Positions 46,636 through 57,559 of a DNA stretch of 64,000 bases are shown here, in pieces. The notes under the pieces are model-generated. The model worked only from the letters and a program-made list of their open reading frames with translations, was not told the DNA's origin and ran no database searches. The number at the start of each line of letters is the position of its first letter. The first letter of the stretch is position 1. Where the stretch lies: assembly GCF_902635505.1 (NCBI RefSeq), contig NC_045426.1:564969818-565033817 (forward strand), written 5' to 3'. Made by a program: the position numbers and the translations under genes. The stretch comes from Sarcophilus harrisii. Lineage: Eukaryota; Chordata; Mammalia; Dasyuromorphia; Dasyuridae.

Positions 46636-47070
46636 TATGGGGAATTCTTTCTTAGAAACTAGCAGGCTTAAAAATTACCATACTAAAGGTTTAGAAGGGG
46701 CAAAAACAACATTAGTTATATGGAATCCAAGTTTCCAGGAAACTCTGGGACACCTGTTGCATATGTAGGAGACTTATTAATTTGAGAATGTTGGTACGAT
46801 GTTTTATGCCTGTGTGGAGAGCACAGTTAGTGCAAGAACTTTGGAGAGAAAAAAATATTCATTGAAAGGATATTTCCTCATCACACATAGAACCAGTTCT
46901 TTGGGACCAATTTTAGACATGTAAAGAAAGAGGAAGAAAGACTCAGGAAACTGTAGACATATAAAGGAAGACGGTTTTCCAATATGTACTTGGTTTCAAG
47001 CTTTCTTCTCTAGGAACCCTTGCATGAAATTGGGAAGAGTTTCTCTTGGTTTGAGATAAGAGCTCATCAG
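46636..47070. other. Intronic spacer, nothing recognised
   Basis: No exon or named repeat is supported. Confidence 0.35.
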
Positions 47071-47071
47071 G

Positions 47072-47232
47072 GTCAGCTAGATGGTGTAGTAGGATAGAGC
47101 ACCACCCTCCTGAAGTCAGGAGGACTTGAGTTCAAATCTTACTTTAAATACTTAATACTTTTTTGCTAGGTGACTTGAGGAAGTCACTTAACCCCAGTTG
47201 CCTCAGGAAAAAGAGAGAGAGAGATAAAAGAT
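47072..47232 (+). mobile_element. tRNA-derived marsupial SINE
   Basis: GGGTCAGCTAGATGGTGTAG through TCCTGAAGTCAGGAGGAC and GAGTTCAAATCTTAC to CACTTAACCCCAGTTGCCTC, ending in a GA-rich tail. Confidence 0.9.
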
Positions 47233-47699
47233 CTTTGTAATTTCAGGAAAATAAATTCTGTTATATTCTAATTTGCATAAATTTTTTCATTTTTGTTTGC
47301 CATTTATTAGGTTAATGGGTTTTATTTGCTATTCACTTTTTGCAACAGTCTTTTGTATAAGCAGTGTTGGTGGGAAGGTATTAAAAAGTTTCAAATAATG
47401 TGCTGAAGAAGTATAAGTCTCCTTCTATAAGATCAACCAAAAAAGAAGCTTTTTGTTTTAAAAGCAAAATTGTGCCCTTAAACCAGCAATATTTAAGGGA
47501 GCACATAGATGTAATTCTATTCTAGTACATGGAGAAAAAAGCACCATGTAGTCTTTCTCCTACTCCCCTTAAAAGCAGGACTGGTAGTGTCTCTTAGACA
47601 AGGTAGGCAAATTCCAGAGATATTTATTAATGCTTCTTATGAACACATTTAATTAATCCCATGTGAATATATACATTTACATGGGAATTCACAGATACA

Positions 47700-47805
47700 T
47701 CTTGGATTATTGTGAGAATCAAATGAGATAATAATTGTCAAGTATTTACCATAGTGCTTGCCACATAGTAGGTTCTTAATTAATTCTTGTTGCTTTTGCC
47801 CTACC
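47700..47805 (+). mobile_element. MIR-type SINE 3' end
   Basis: ATTGTGAGAATCAAATGAGA, CCATAGTGCTTGCCACATAG and TAGGTTCTTAATTAATTC form the MIR tail. Confidence 0.7.
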
Positions 47806-48470
47806 CATTTTTTCTTATATATACAATTGGGAAAATACCTAATTTTGTGATTACTATGCCCAATTACTTTTGGGTCCACTGAATTCTATGATCCCAGAGA
47901 GGGCATTGCTCCATGGGTTTATTACAGTTCTATGTTCACAACTATGGAAAGGGAAAGGGAGAGAGAGGGGAATAATTGTTGCATTTCAATGAAGGGATTC
48001 TCCTGAATACAGAGTTCTCATTGTCTTCAACCAGCAGACCGGCACAGGAATTTAGTGTGCAGAGGAGATAGGATATGGCTCAGTAACAGCTACTAGCTCT
48101 ATCTGACATTTGGATACTTTAATCTGGTTATGTTTACAGTGTTTAAAATACATTATAAATACAACAGTAGCAATTCACATGGGAGTTGGAAGGAAACAGT
48201 GTTCCCTATAGTCAAACAATCCATATTATTCAATGACCCAGAGCACCTAAGAGAAATGGATAGTTAGCCTCCTCCTCCCACTATCTATAAGAAATCCTAT
48301 GAAAGACTCGAAGATTCCTTCAGTTTGTCTCAGACACTGTAGCTGTTTTTTATAATTTTGTTCAATTTTAAATGTAAGGTTAGAATGCCTGATGAAACAA
48401 AGGGCCTCCTTCCGAAATTTATCACTAATATTCCATCAGGGTGAGAAAGTGGAAATAGGATATGATTCCA
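47806..48470. other. Intronic spacer, nothing recognised
   Basis: No exon or named repeat is supported. Confidence 0.35.
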
Positions 48471-48472
48471 TA

Positions 48473-48535
48473 CATAGACATTCTACATAGACATAGACAT
48501 TAGTGTATGTCTACACAGACATAGACATTCAGAAT
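48473..48535 (+). repeat. Short tandem array of ACATAGACATT-like units
   Basis: ACATAGACATT occurs repeatedly with variants (CTACATAGACATAGACATT, CTACACAGACATAGACATT). Confidence 0.7.
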
Positions 48536-48566
48536 ATGAACTGAGAAAAACCAATTTCATTGTTGG

Positions 48567-48603
<37 letters not shown>
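48567..48603. repeat. (TG)n microsatellite
   Basis: Dinucleotide run. Confidence 0.95.
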
Positions 48604-48605
<2 letters not shown>

Positions 48606-48639
48606 CATACCTTTCCTTGGCAAAAGATTAATAGGAGCT

Positions 48640-49040
48640 CTTTCTGTGGTGGCCAAAATAAATAAATAAATAAAGCCAAAACAAGCAAACAAACCTGGAA
48701 TCCAAGTGGATACTCATTCATTGATTAAGAAATAACTGATCAAATTGAAGGCTATAAGGCGTGAAATATTCTTGCCCCATAAGAAATAAGCAATGTGAGG
48801 AATTTAGAGAAGTACTTGAATACTTGAAGTGTAACTGAGTTAGAGTGAAACTAGGAAAGCAAGATACTCAATGATCTATGATCATGTAAATGAGAAGAAC
48901 ACTAAAATGACACAAAATACTGCATGCACAATTGTAATGACCAATCTTGGCCAGGAGAGAAGAGGTGTACTTCTCTTTTGGAAAGGTGAAGGACTATACA
49001 GAATACTGCATAAGCCATCCTATACTGAAGCTGTGTCTAT
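48640..49040 (+). mobile_element. Old L1 3' fragment
   Basis: TTCTGTGGTGGCCAAAATAA, TGCCCCATAAGAAATAAGCAA, GAATTTAGAGAAGTAC and AATTGTAATGACCAATCTTGGCC are the late ORF2 and 3' UTR order of the older L1 lineage. It carries a (AATA)n run. Confidence 0.65.
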
Positions 49041-49189
49041 TGGTTTAAATTATTTTTGTTACCAGGGAAAGTTCAGGCAGGATAATGTTAGGGATATCTG
49101 GAAATTACCATCATGTAAAAACAAGTTTTCAAAAATTAGTTTTAAAAATGACATTAAAATTCTATGTTTTTTTAAGAGAATATGAACAA

Positions 49190-49505
49190 ATCAGGAAGCC
49201 ACTTTTCCATTCCTTTAGAGATAATTAGCAATATCTATCTTAAAGTAATTCACAGAATCCAAGTACTGTCTAAAATGAAATAACTATTCTGAAATCTAGA
49301 CAAAGCATTCCATTGGACATCAAAGTAGCATGCATTTTAATTTTGTCCAAACTCAGCTCTGAATTCTTATAGTTTTATCTGGATTCCATTCTATTTAAAT
49401 AAAGATTAAATTGCAGGTATCCTAAGTTTAAAAGGTAGCTTGAGGTAGCTGATAAGAAAAGGTGAACAGAGCAGATATAGATTCAATGTACCTGGAACAT
49501 ATAAC
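49190..49505. other. Intronic spacer, nothing recognised
   Basis: No exon or named repeat is supported. Confidence 0.35.
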
Positions 49506-49509
49506 TTTT

Positions 49510-49665
49510 TTTTTGGGGGGGGGGAGCCATTTAACTATTTGATGCCCCCAGACAACTCTCTAAGATTATAAATTGTAGAACACTTTTGAATCTGCACAGG
49601 TATAAGGAATTTCCATCCCATGAGGAATTCCTCATATATGAAATCAGAGATCTGAACCAAAGTAA
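49510..49665 (+). mobile_element. Possible SINE fragment, family unknown
   Basis: AGACAACTCTCTAAGATTATAAATTG, then AAGGAATTTCCATCCCATGA and TCATATATGAAATCAGAG, resembles the body of an old marsupial SINE by recall. Poly-T and G runs precede it. Confidence 0.35.
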
Positions 49666-49814
49666 CAATAACAGCAAAAGATGTTAGAATTGGTTATGAG
49701 ATAATAAGCTAAATCTTTCTCTAAAGAGCATAAAATATGCACACTGCAGCTTCTGAGACACTTAGTAAATAAGTTTCAGTAGAATATAGTGTCTTATAGG
49801 CAGAAACTATTTCT

Positions 49815-49905
49815 TTTTTTTTTTTTTGTCTTTCTAATCCCCGTACTAAATATAGTAGCTGGCATTTAATTGTCATTCAATCAATGTTGAATACCAAATG
49901 CAAAT
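49815..49905 (+). mobile_element. CR1/L2-like LINE 3' end
   Basis: GTCTTTCTAATCCCCGTACT, TAGTAGCTGGCATTTAATTG and TCAATCAATGTTGAATA match the shared CR1/L2 tail wording. Confidence 0.4.
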
Positions 49906-50079
49906 ATATTTGACATTCAGCTAAAGAAAAATGAAAAGTCTTGAAAAACAAAAAGTATTTTAAGAGTTGTTGGGTTTTTTTTTTTTTTGAGGAGGGGGGA
50001 GGATTCTGAGCATGGTGACATTCAGGTCATATGCCTAATAAGATGGACTAGTAAACCCTTTCTCAAAACAAAAAATCTC

Positions 50080-50190
50080 TAAAGGAATATCAAGACTCAA
50101 AGAGGTTAAATATCTTGCTCTTGGTCACATAGCTAATCAAATCTGAGAGCCTTCTCATGCTGCCAGATCATGCTGCCTTTCAGTTATTTA
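50080..50190 (-). mobile_element. MIR-type SINE fragment
   Basis: Plus-strand AAGACTCAAAGAGGTTAAAT, CTTGGTCACATAGCTAATC and CTGCCAGATCATGCTGCC is a reverse MIR. Confidence 0.55.
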
Positions 50191-50199
50191 TTTAATGCT

Positions 50200-50969
50200 C
50201 ATTGTTTGTGGATTATTCAGTACTTTTGTTTTTCTTCTTATTTTTTCCTTCTCCAGTTCTTTGTCCATTTTTTCTCTTCCTCTTAGCATCATAAGTAGAA
50301 TTTCTAGAATTTAATTTTTTTTAAATGGAAGCCAAAACTCAAACCAATCAATTCTATTTACTCAAGTACCTCTGCAAAAAAAAAAAATTTGGTTCTATCA
50401 TAGAGGCAGTCCTTTATAAAATTAAAGACCATTCCAAAGCATAGTGATTTTTAAATCCTGCTTAACAGAAAACAAGACTAAATGTAGGTGATATCTAGAA
50501 TGAGAATCCTTCATTGTTGTTTTTCTTTTCAGAAGCTCAAAAGATTGGTTTAATTGACAATTTCTGTTTAAGCTATGGACATCCTACCTCATTCTCATCC
50601 AGAGTATTTCCACTCCATTTCCTTAGATAATTCAAAGTGTTCTGCCTCCTAATTTCCTTGCTATCTGTTAGCAGTTGTATCATTTGTCTCAGTCACTCTC
50701 TCTCTCACAGGGTCACACAAATGCATTGATTCAATGGTTTGTAATGTTTTCTATGACTATACTTTTTCTTTCTAAATATTTGTAGGTAAATACATCTTTG
50801 TTTTCATATTAGTAGGTTTCAGTGAACTCTTAGAAATAATGTTTTGGTTTTAAGTTATTCAGAATTTAACTTTCAAGTTCATTCTATAGCTTAAAAATAG
50901 ATGACTCAGATCTGTCACATGCTCACCTCTTTAGATTCTAACTATCAGGGCTAATGATGATGAAAAGGC
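50200..50969. other. Intronic spacer, nothing recognised
   Basis: No exon or named repeat is supported. Confidence 0.35.
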
Positions 50970-50974
50970 ACTTC

Positions 50975-51620
50975 CTTTTGTACTTTATTAAATATTTTTA
51001 TTTTCCCTAGTCACATGCAAAATAATTTGACATTTGTTTTTAAAACTTTGAGTTCCAGATCTTCTCCCTCCCCCCCTTTCCTTCAGTCCCATGGAAAAGA
51101 CACATGTATAGTTATGCAAAGCATTTCCATAAAAGTCATGTTATGAAAGAAAACAGATTCTTGCTAACCCCTCCACCCCCAGAGAAAAAAACCCTCAAGA
51201 AAAAATAAAGTAAACAAAATATATATTTCAATCTGTATTCACATACAGTCAGTGCTTTCTCTGGATATGGATAGCATTTTTCATCATAAGTCCTTCAGGG
51301 TAGTCATGGATCATTGTATTGCTAAGAATAGCAAAGGCATTCACAGTTAATCACCCTACAATATTGCTATTACTTTGTACACAGTACATTTCACTTTGCT
51401 TAAGCTGATGGAAGACTTTCCAGGTTTTGGGGGGAGGATCCTGCTCATCATTTCTTATAGAATGCAGCATTCCATCATAATCACATTCCATAATTTATTC
51501 AACCATTCACCAATTTATAATAATCCCCTGAATTCTAATTCTTTGCCCTGAGAAAAGAGTTGCTATAAATATTTTTGTACATATAGGTCCTAGAAGAAGC
51601 ATTTATTGCAAAGTGTTTGA
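50975..51620 (-). mobile_element. Old L1 3' end
   Basis: ATTTTTATTTTCCCTAGTCAC (3' end), TTTCTCTGGATATGGATAGC, TCATCATTTCTTATAGAATGC, CACATTCCATAATTTATTC and TATAAATATTTTTGTACATA form an older L1 copy on the minus strand. Confidence 0.75.
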
Positions 51621-51629
51621 TATAATCAT

Positions 51630-52729
51630 TATATATCCTACAAAACAACCAGCCAGGAGATTGTACATTCTTTCATCTTGATCTTAATTTTTTTAAATTG
51701 TGATCAACTTGCTGAATATGCTACTTGCTGAAGTCTAAGTAATTAACAGTAGATTTAATTACAGAGTTTTCAGAGTGTTGGAAAAACTAACAACATCCTA
51801 AAAATTTGAGTAGATGGCAAAGCTATAATTCAATGCATTAGGCTTAGAGCCAAATAAAAAATTAACATTTTCCTTGAAAATTAGTGGCAACTTTAAGCAA
51901 AACTGCCACTGGTGATCACCCTCTTAAATTAGCACCATCTTAATGCATCTCACAATGCCTGGTTATTGCTGAATTTAGCTTCAAGTTGTACAACTAAATT
52001 ATACCTCTGTGTATCACAACTCTAGGACCCATTTTCTCTGCTTTTATTGGAAGTAAATTAACAACACACGTGAGCACACAAAGAGCATGTGATTCCTGAT
52101 ATCCACTCACCTTTGTTGAATGACACATAACTCTACAAATAATATTTATGTAGTAAATTCGTGATCAAAGATTCCCCCCCCCCATTCTTTACTCTAGGAT
52201 CCTTGCTTTGGTTAACTTTTAATTAAAATTAAAACAAGGAATAGCTAAGAATTTTATTGTAATATTTCATCTATTTGAGTATATGTCAAATTTATAGAAG
52301 GTAATGATTGTAAAGATATTCAGGACAGCATATTTCATAGATGTCTATTGTCTGAATGAACACTGAAGTAACCAAAATTCACATGTGCAGTGTATATACA
52401 TATGTATATATCCATATATATAATATAAGTAGGTATAATATGTGCAAATGTATCAATATAGAAAAGTCCTAGTGAGAAAATTGCTTTGATTAATGCATAT
52501 CAAGAACTGTTTTTCAACTCTTAGTCTTAAAATTTTTTTCTGAGACACTAAGAAGTGAAGTAATTTGGCAATGATCACAAAGTCACATGGATCAGACACA
52601 CAGGGGATGAATCTACGCGTATATGAGAAAACACCGAGGGAGTTCATAAGCAAATATGAAGAAAACCAGGAGAGGGCAGTGTTACAGAAGTCAGAGAAGA
52701 AAGAGTGCAGGACCATAAGATGATTGTTG
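51630..52729. other. Intronic spacer, nothing recognised
   Basis: No supported exon or named repeat. A C run lies near 52175. Confidence 0.35.
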
Positions 52730-53080
52730 ATACCCAGCTATCCCTTCCACATCATGCAGGTTAGGGACAAGGCGTTCCTGTGATCTGTAATCTCTACATA
52801 AAATTTTTTGGCCTTCCCTTTGTGCCAGAGCAGAAGTCTGTTTTGTTGTTTTTTTTTTTTTTTTCCTTTTATGGCATGTTTACAGTACCTTCTTGTAAAA
52901 TTTGGGTTAAGTATTTGGTCATAGGCTGTGTCATCTGCTTGACCTTTGCATATCATCTGCTGTTTCCACAACCCCGCCAAAAAAATTCCCATTTAGTTTC
53001 TTACGCATTCATGCAATATATCGAAATCGTGACGGGTAAAGTTGCAATATTAAAGGTACAAATGTAAAAAGCCACATAAA
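52730..53080. other. Unexplained block with raised CpG
   Basis: The block has at least six CG dinucleotides (for example ATATCGAAATCGTGACGGG at about 53019) in an otherwise CpG-poor region, with an internal poly-T run. A minus-strand frame of 84 codons crosses it but resembles nothing I know. It could be an old transposon, a processed pseudogene fragment or a conserved noncoding element. Confidence 0.3.
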
Positions 53081-53129
53081 GATCAATGAGAAGAGACACA
53101 AAAACAGAGAAATCTTGTCCCTATATCAA

Positions 53130-53288
53130 CTAGCAAGCATTCATTAAGCACCTATAAAGTGTGAGGTATTGTGCTAAAAAATGGAGATATGAAGAAAAAG
53201 TCCTTCTTGCCCTTAAGAAACTTATAATCTATTGAAGGATATAACATGTGCACATATGAATAATATAGAACAGATACAAAATGAATGG
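53130..53288 (-). mobile_element. CR1/L3-type LINE 3' end, first half
   Basis: Plus-strand wording CATTCATTAAGCACCTATAA, GAGGTATTGTGCTAAAAAAT and CCCTTAAGAAACTTATAATC corresponds to the reverse of the CR1/L3 3' end. It is split by the L1 piece at 53300. Confidence 0.5.
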
Positions 53289-53299
53289 TAGATAGTTTG

Positions 53300-53970
53300 G
53301 TGGAGGTGGAGCAAGATGGTGGAGTAAAGGCAGGAACTTGCCCAACTTCTCCCAACCACTCCAAATCCCTTTAAATAATGACTCTAAACAAATTTTAGGG
53401 TATCAGAACACCTAAAAAAAATGGACTAGAATATTTTCTAGTTGAAGGCAACTTAGAAGGTCAGCAGAAAAGTCTGTGATACCAGGATGGAAGTCCAGTG
53501 TGCAGTCCCAGAGCAGTCCATGCTAGCACAGCCCTGGCCCTAAACTCAGCAGCCCTAGAGACAGCAAAACAGGACTCTGTTCCTTTAGCACACTAGATCT
53601 AATAGCTCCAGGGCAGAAAAAAGTGCTTGTAGTCAGGTTCCTAGAAGGATTTCTGAAAACAGCTGCACAAACCCCCAGAAGCTTAGGACAGTTCACTCTC
53701 TGCCCCAGGAACAGAATCTTACTTTAACCAAGAGATAAAAGCTGAGTGATAGGCTAGGAAAATGAGAAGATGACCAAAAAAAAAGTTTCTTTCCATTGAA
53801 AATTATTATGGTGATAAGAAAGATCAAAATACACACTGAGAAGATGTTAACAAAGTCAAATCTTCCGTATCCAAAGTCTCCAAGTAAAAAAAGAATTGGG
53901 CTCAGGTCATGGAAAAGCTCAAAAGGCATTTCAAAAATTAAGGAAGAGAGATAGAGAAAGAATTAGGAAA
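53300..53970 (+). mobile_element. L1 5' end only, inside a CR1/L3 copy
   Basis: TGGAGGTGGAGCAAGATGGTGG, CTCTAAACAAATTTTAGGG and CAACTTAGAAGGTCAGCAG are the marsupial L1/HAL1 5' UTR. It continues into the start of ORF1 (GGTCATGGAAAAGCTCAAAAGG) and stops there. AGATAGTTTGG (53289-53299) and AGGTACTTTGG (53971-53981) may be a diverged target-site duplication. Confidence 0.6.
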
Positions 53971-53984
53971 AGGTACTTTGGGGA

Positions 53985-54255
53985 AGAAAGTTCTTTAGCA
54001 GCTGGGAGTAGGGAGTGGAAAAGGGAAAAGCAGATCCAGAAAGGCTTACTGATCAAGGTAACACCTGAGCTGAATTTTGAAGGAAATTAGGGATTTTAAG
54101 AGACAATGGCAAAAAAAAAAAAAGCTAGTATCCCCCAAACATAGGGGACACTCAATGCAAAGGTGAGAAGGTACAACTCCAAAGATTCCAGTGTGGCTGG
54201 AACATAAAATACAAGGAAAGAATTAGCAAATTGTAAAATTATAAATTGTTGGGGG
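53985..54255 (-). mobile_element. CR1/L3-type LINE, second half
   Basis: Plus-strand AGAAAGGCTTACTGATCAAG, ACACCTGAGCTGAATTTTGA, CAATGCAAAGGTGAGAAGG and CAGTGTGGCTGGAACATAAA continue the copy interrupted at 53288. Confidence 0.5.
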
Positions 54256-55215
54256 GAAAAACACTGGAAAGGGGAAGGAGGGATGAGGTTGTAAAGAATT
54301 TACAATTTTTCATATAGATATAGATATTTACATATATAGTTACACATTGTAACTTAACTCTAACATAGTGATGTCATTTTGGTCTTTGAGAATGGACAAC
54401 AACCAAGTTGTATGTGTAGATAGAAATGTATATATAAATAGATAAATATATAGAGGTCTCTATTTCATCCTTGAAGCAATAGAGCATCACAGTAGTTTGC
54501 AGAGCAGTAGAGGTGACACAATCAGAACTGAGCTTTAGGAGCACCCCTCTGGCAACCACATGAACATGATTGGAACTTGAAGGCAAAGAGACCAAATAAG
54601 AGGCAGGACTCTAGAGTTGATGAGGTCTTGTACTAGAGTAAATAACTATATGAGTGGTGAATGAGTAATGAGAGAAATTATTTTATTTTTATTTTTTCAC
54701 TTATTATTACTATTAATATATATGTAAAACATTTACTAATAGTAATAATTATTATATTATTAAAATTTTTTATATTATATTAAATTAATTGTTGAAGCAG
54801 TGAGTGGATAGAGAGAGGAGCCCTGGAGTCAAGAGGAACTGAATTCAAATACAGCTTCAGACACTTACTAAACATTTACTCAGACCCCCAAAACATTGTT
54901 AAACTGGGATATAAGTTTTTCTTCTTTGTCCTTCATTGATACCCATCTCCTGTAAAAAGTTAGTCTCTGAAGGACATGACTAACTGAGATTATCCTTAAC
55001 CCACAGGAACATGCTATTCTATCTTGGCTCAAACCCCACTCAGCTAGGAGACCTTACTTAAAATGTTTAGAGTATAAACAGAATCCAGTCTAGGTGAAAT
55101 CTTAACAATCACCCTCCCTCCTTTACTCCTCATAATATGAATTTAGGGAGACCCAGCTCACAAAGGAGAAAATCAACCATAGTGGTCTGGCAACTGAATC
55201 AAGAAATGTTCTCAG
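54256..55215 (+). other. Spacer with a SINE remnant
   Basis: A decayed SINE head and body (GGATAGAGAGAGGAGCCCTGG, GGAACTGAATTCAAATACAG, CAGACACTTACTAA) lies at about 54800-54890, plus strand. Nothing else is recognisable. Confidence 0.5.
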
Positions 55216-55219
55216 CTCA

Positions 55220-56100
55220 TAAAAAAGGAAAAAGAATGCACATGTGCAAAAATGTTTGTGGCAGCCCTTTTTGTAGTGTCAAGGAATTGGAAACTGAGTG
55301 GATGCCCATCAGTTGGGGAATGGCTAAACAAATTGTGGTATATGAATGTTATGGAATATTATTGTTCTATAAGAAACAACCAGCAGGAAGATTTCAAAGA
55401 GGCCTGGAGAGACTTACATGAACTGATGCTGAGTGAAGTGAATAGAACTAGGAGAACATTGTACATGGCAACACAAGATTATACGATGATCAATTTTGAT
55501 GGACGTGCCTTTTTTCTTTTCTTTTTCTTTTTTTTAATTATCATAGCTTTTTATTTACAAGTTACATGCATGGGTAATTTTTCAGCATTGACAATTGCCA
55601 AACCTTTTGTTCCAATTTTTCCCCTCCTTTCCCCCATCCCCTCCTCCCCGATTGCAGGTTGACCAATACATGTTAAATATGTTAAAGTATAAATTAAATA
55701 CAATATAAGTATACACGGACATGCCTCTTTTCAATAGTAAGGTGATTCGGGTCAATTTGAATGGTCTTGTGATGAAGAAAGCCATCTGCACCTAGAGAGA
55801 AGACTCTGGGGACTGAGTATGGATCACAATATAGTATTTCCATTTTGTTGTTTCTGTTTGCTTGCATTTTGTTTTCTTTCCCATTTTTTCCCCTCTTTGA
55901 TCTGATTTTTCTTGTGCAGCATGATAATTATAGAAATGTGCATAAAAGAACTGCACATATTTAACATATATTGGATTACTTGCCATCTAGGGGCAGGGAT
56001 GGGGAAGAAGGGAGGGAGAAAAAAATTTGGAAGACAAGGTTTTACAAGGACGAATATTGAAAATTATCTACACATATGTTTAAAAAAAAAGCTTTAATTT
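55220..56100 (+). mobile_element. L1 3' part carrying an antisense L1 insertion
   Basis: ORF2 C-terminus (MFVAALFVVSRNWKLSGCPS near 55252-55311, then SVGEWLNKLW) and 3' UTR ending near 56100 in an A-rich stretch. The element is interrupted between 55511 and 55715 by another L1 end in the opposite orientation. Confidence 0.88.
55511..55715 (-). mobile_element. Short antisense L1 3' end nested in L1
   Basis: T-rich start then ATAGCTTTTTATTTACAAG, CATTGACAATTGCCAAACC and TATAAGTATAC: about 205 bp of the same 3' UTR type as the L1 at 5583. GGACGTGCCT (55501-55510) and GGACATGCCT (from 55717) form the target-site duplication. Confidence 0.85.
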
Positions 56101-56299
56101 AAAAAAAAAGTTCAAAAAAAAGAAAGAAATATTCTCAGCAGAAGAAAATGAAGACTTCTAGCCTGCTTCATTAAATGTCCACCCACCAGGGTTGCATTTC
56201 ATTTGGCAGGGGCATTCCCTTTCAAAAAATATTTAAGGCTTTCAGGCTCTTCGTGTTTTTGTCTTTGGTTACCAAGAGAAACCACTAATTATCAGTTTG

Positions 56300-56520
56300 C
56301 TGATTGCTGGCTAGCCTAATTAAAAAATTGATTATTAATTACCGGGAAACTGTCTCTCAGAGTTTTGTTCTTTGTTTTTTTGTTTTGGGTTTTTTTGTTG
56401 TTGTTGTTGTTTGGTTTGGGTTTTTTGGTCACAGAAGAAAGGAGGGATATGAAAGGAAGGATATGAAAGAAGTGGACAGAAACAAGAAATTTAGCAATTT
56501 CTTAGGGGGGGCGGTATATG
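56300..56520. other. Spacer, nothing recognised
   Basis: Contains GTTGTT and TTTTTGG-rich low complexity near 56365-56425. Confidence 0.4.
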
Positions 56521-56534
56521 TGTGTATGTGTGTT

Positions 56535-56820
56535 GAATAAGAATGAGGAATCAAGAATGACACTGAGATTGTAAGTCTGGGTTGCTATAAAGATGATGAT
56601 ACTCTAGACAAAAATAAGAGCATATAGAAGAGAGGAAGATTTGGGATGAAAAGTAGTGAGTTTTGTTTTGCATATGTTGAATTTGAGATAACTCCAGAAT
56701 ATTTAATTAGAGATCTTCATAAGGTAATGTAATACTGGAGCTCAGGGGAGATAGTAAAACTACTTATAGAGATCTGCTAGTCACCTGTGCAGAGATGAAA
56801 ATCAAGGGAATTTCCCTACA
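56535..56820 (-). mobile_element. CR1/L3-type LINE, reverse transcriptase part
   Basis: Plus-strand GAATGACACTGAGATTG, GTTTTGCATATGTTGAATTTG and GCATTTCC-like wording is the reverse complement of the CR1/L3 segment that encodes LNMSKTELI, just past the YADD block. It is very decayed. Confidence 0.5.
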
Positions 56821-56876
56821 AGAAAGGTTAAATGACTTGGTCAAGATTACATAGGAAGCAAGAAAACAGGTGAATA

Positions 56877-57272
56877 CCCAGAGAAAGAGCTATGGGAAAT
56901 GAGTGTAGACCACAACATAGCATTTCCACTCTTTCTGTTATTGTTTGCTTGAATTTTTGTTTTCCTTCTCAGATTTTTTTAATCTTTTTTCTAGATCCGA
57001 TCTTTTTTGTGTAGCAAGATAATTATATAAATATGTATACATATATTGTATTTAAAATATACTTTAACATATTTAACATGTATTGGACTACCTGCCATCT
57101 AGGGGAGGGAGTGGGGGGAAGGAGAGGAAAAGTTGGAACAGAAGGTTTTGCAAGGGTTAATGCTGAAAAATTATCCATGCATGTTTTGTAAATAAAAAGC
57201 TATAAAATAAATAAATTACATTTTTCTATGGCACTAATAAAAGGAAATCCTTGTTTAAAAAAAAAAAAAGAA
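56877..57272 (+). mobile_element. L1 3' end with possible 3' transduction
   Basis: A 3' UTR from TACCCAGAGAAAGAGCTATGG to the first tail AAAAAGCTATAAAATAAATAAATT (to about 57214), then about 40 bp of non-L1 sequence and a second A run (57257-57272). AGAAAACAGGTGAATA (56861-56876) and AGAAAATAGGTGAGTA (57273-57288) flank the whole, two mismatches in 16. Confidence 0.8.
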
Positions 57273-57288
57273 AGAAAATAGGTGAGTA

Positions 57289-57555
57289 GCATTTCAGGTG
57301 CCTGCAATATGGTAGACATTATGCTAAGTGCTAGGAATATAAAGAAAAACAAAAAAAAAAAACTGTTCTCAAGGAGTTTATAGTCAAATGGAAGAGACAA
57401 GATATATATGACTGTGTACAAATGAGATATAGAGAATAAATTGGAGATAATGAACAGAGGAAAGAAACTATCATCAAGAAAGATTGGAAAAGGTCTCTTG
57501 CAGCAAGTGAGATTTCATCTGAGACTTGAAGGAGGTACAATATTTACTATAAAGG
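57289..57555 (-). mobile_element. CR1/L3-type LINE 3' end
   Basis: Plus-strand TATGGTAGACATTATGCTAAG, TCTCAAGGAGTTTATAGTC and TTTCATCTGAGACTTGAAGG is the reverse CR1/L3 3' end, as at 53130-54255. Confidence 0.55.
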
Positions 57556-57559
57556 AATA

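Noticed and set aside
52738-52992. 84-codon minus-strand frame as a gene
   Set aside because: A lysine run from the poly-T tract joins two parts and no family resemblance was found; kept only as part of an unexplained block.
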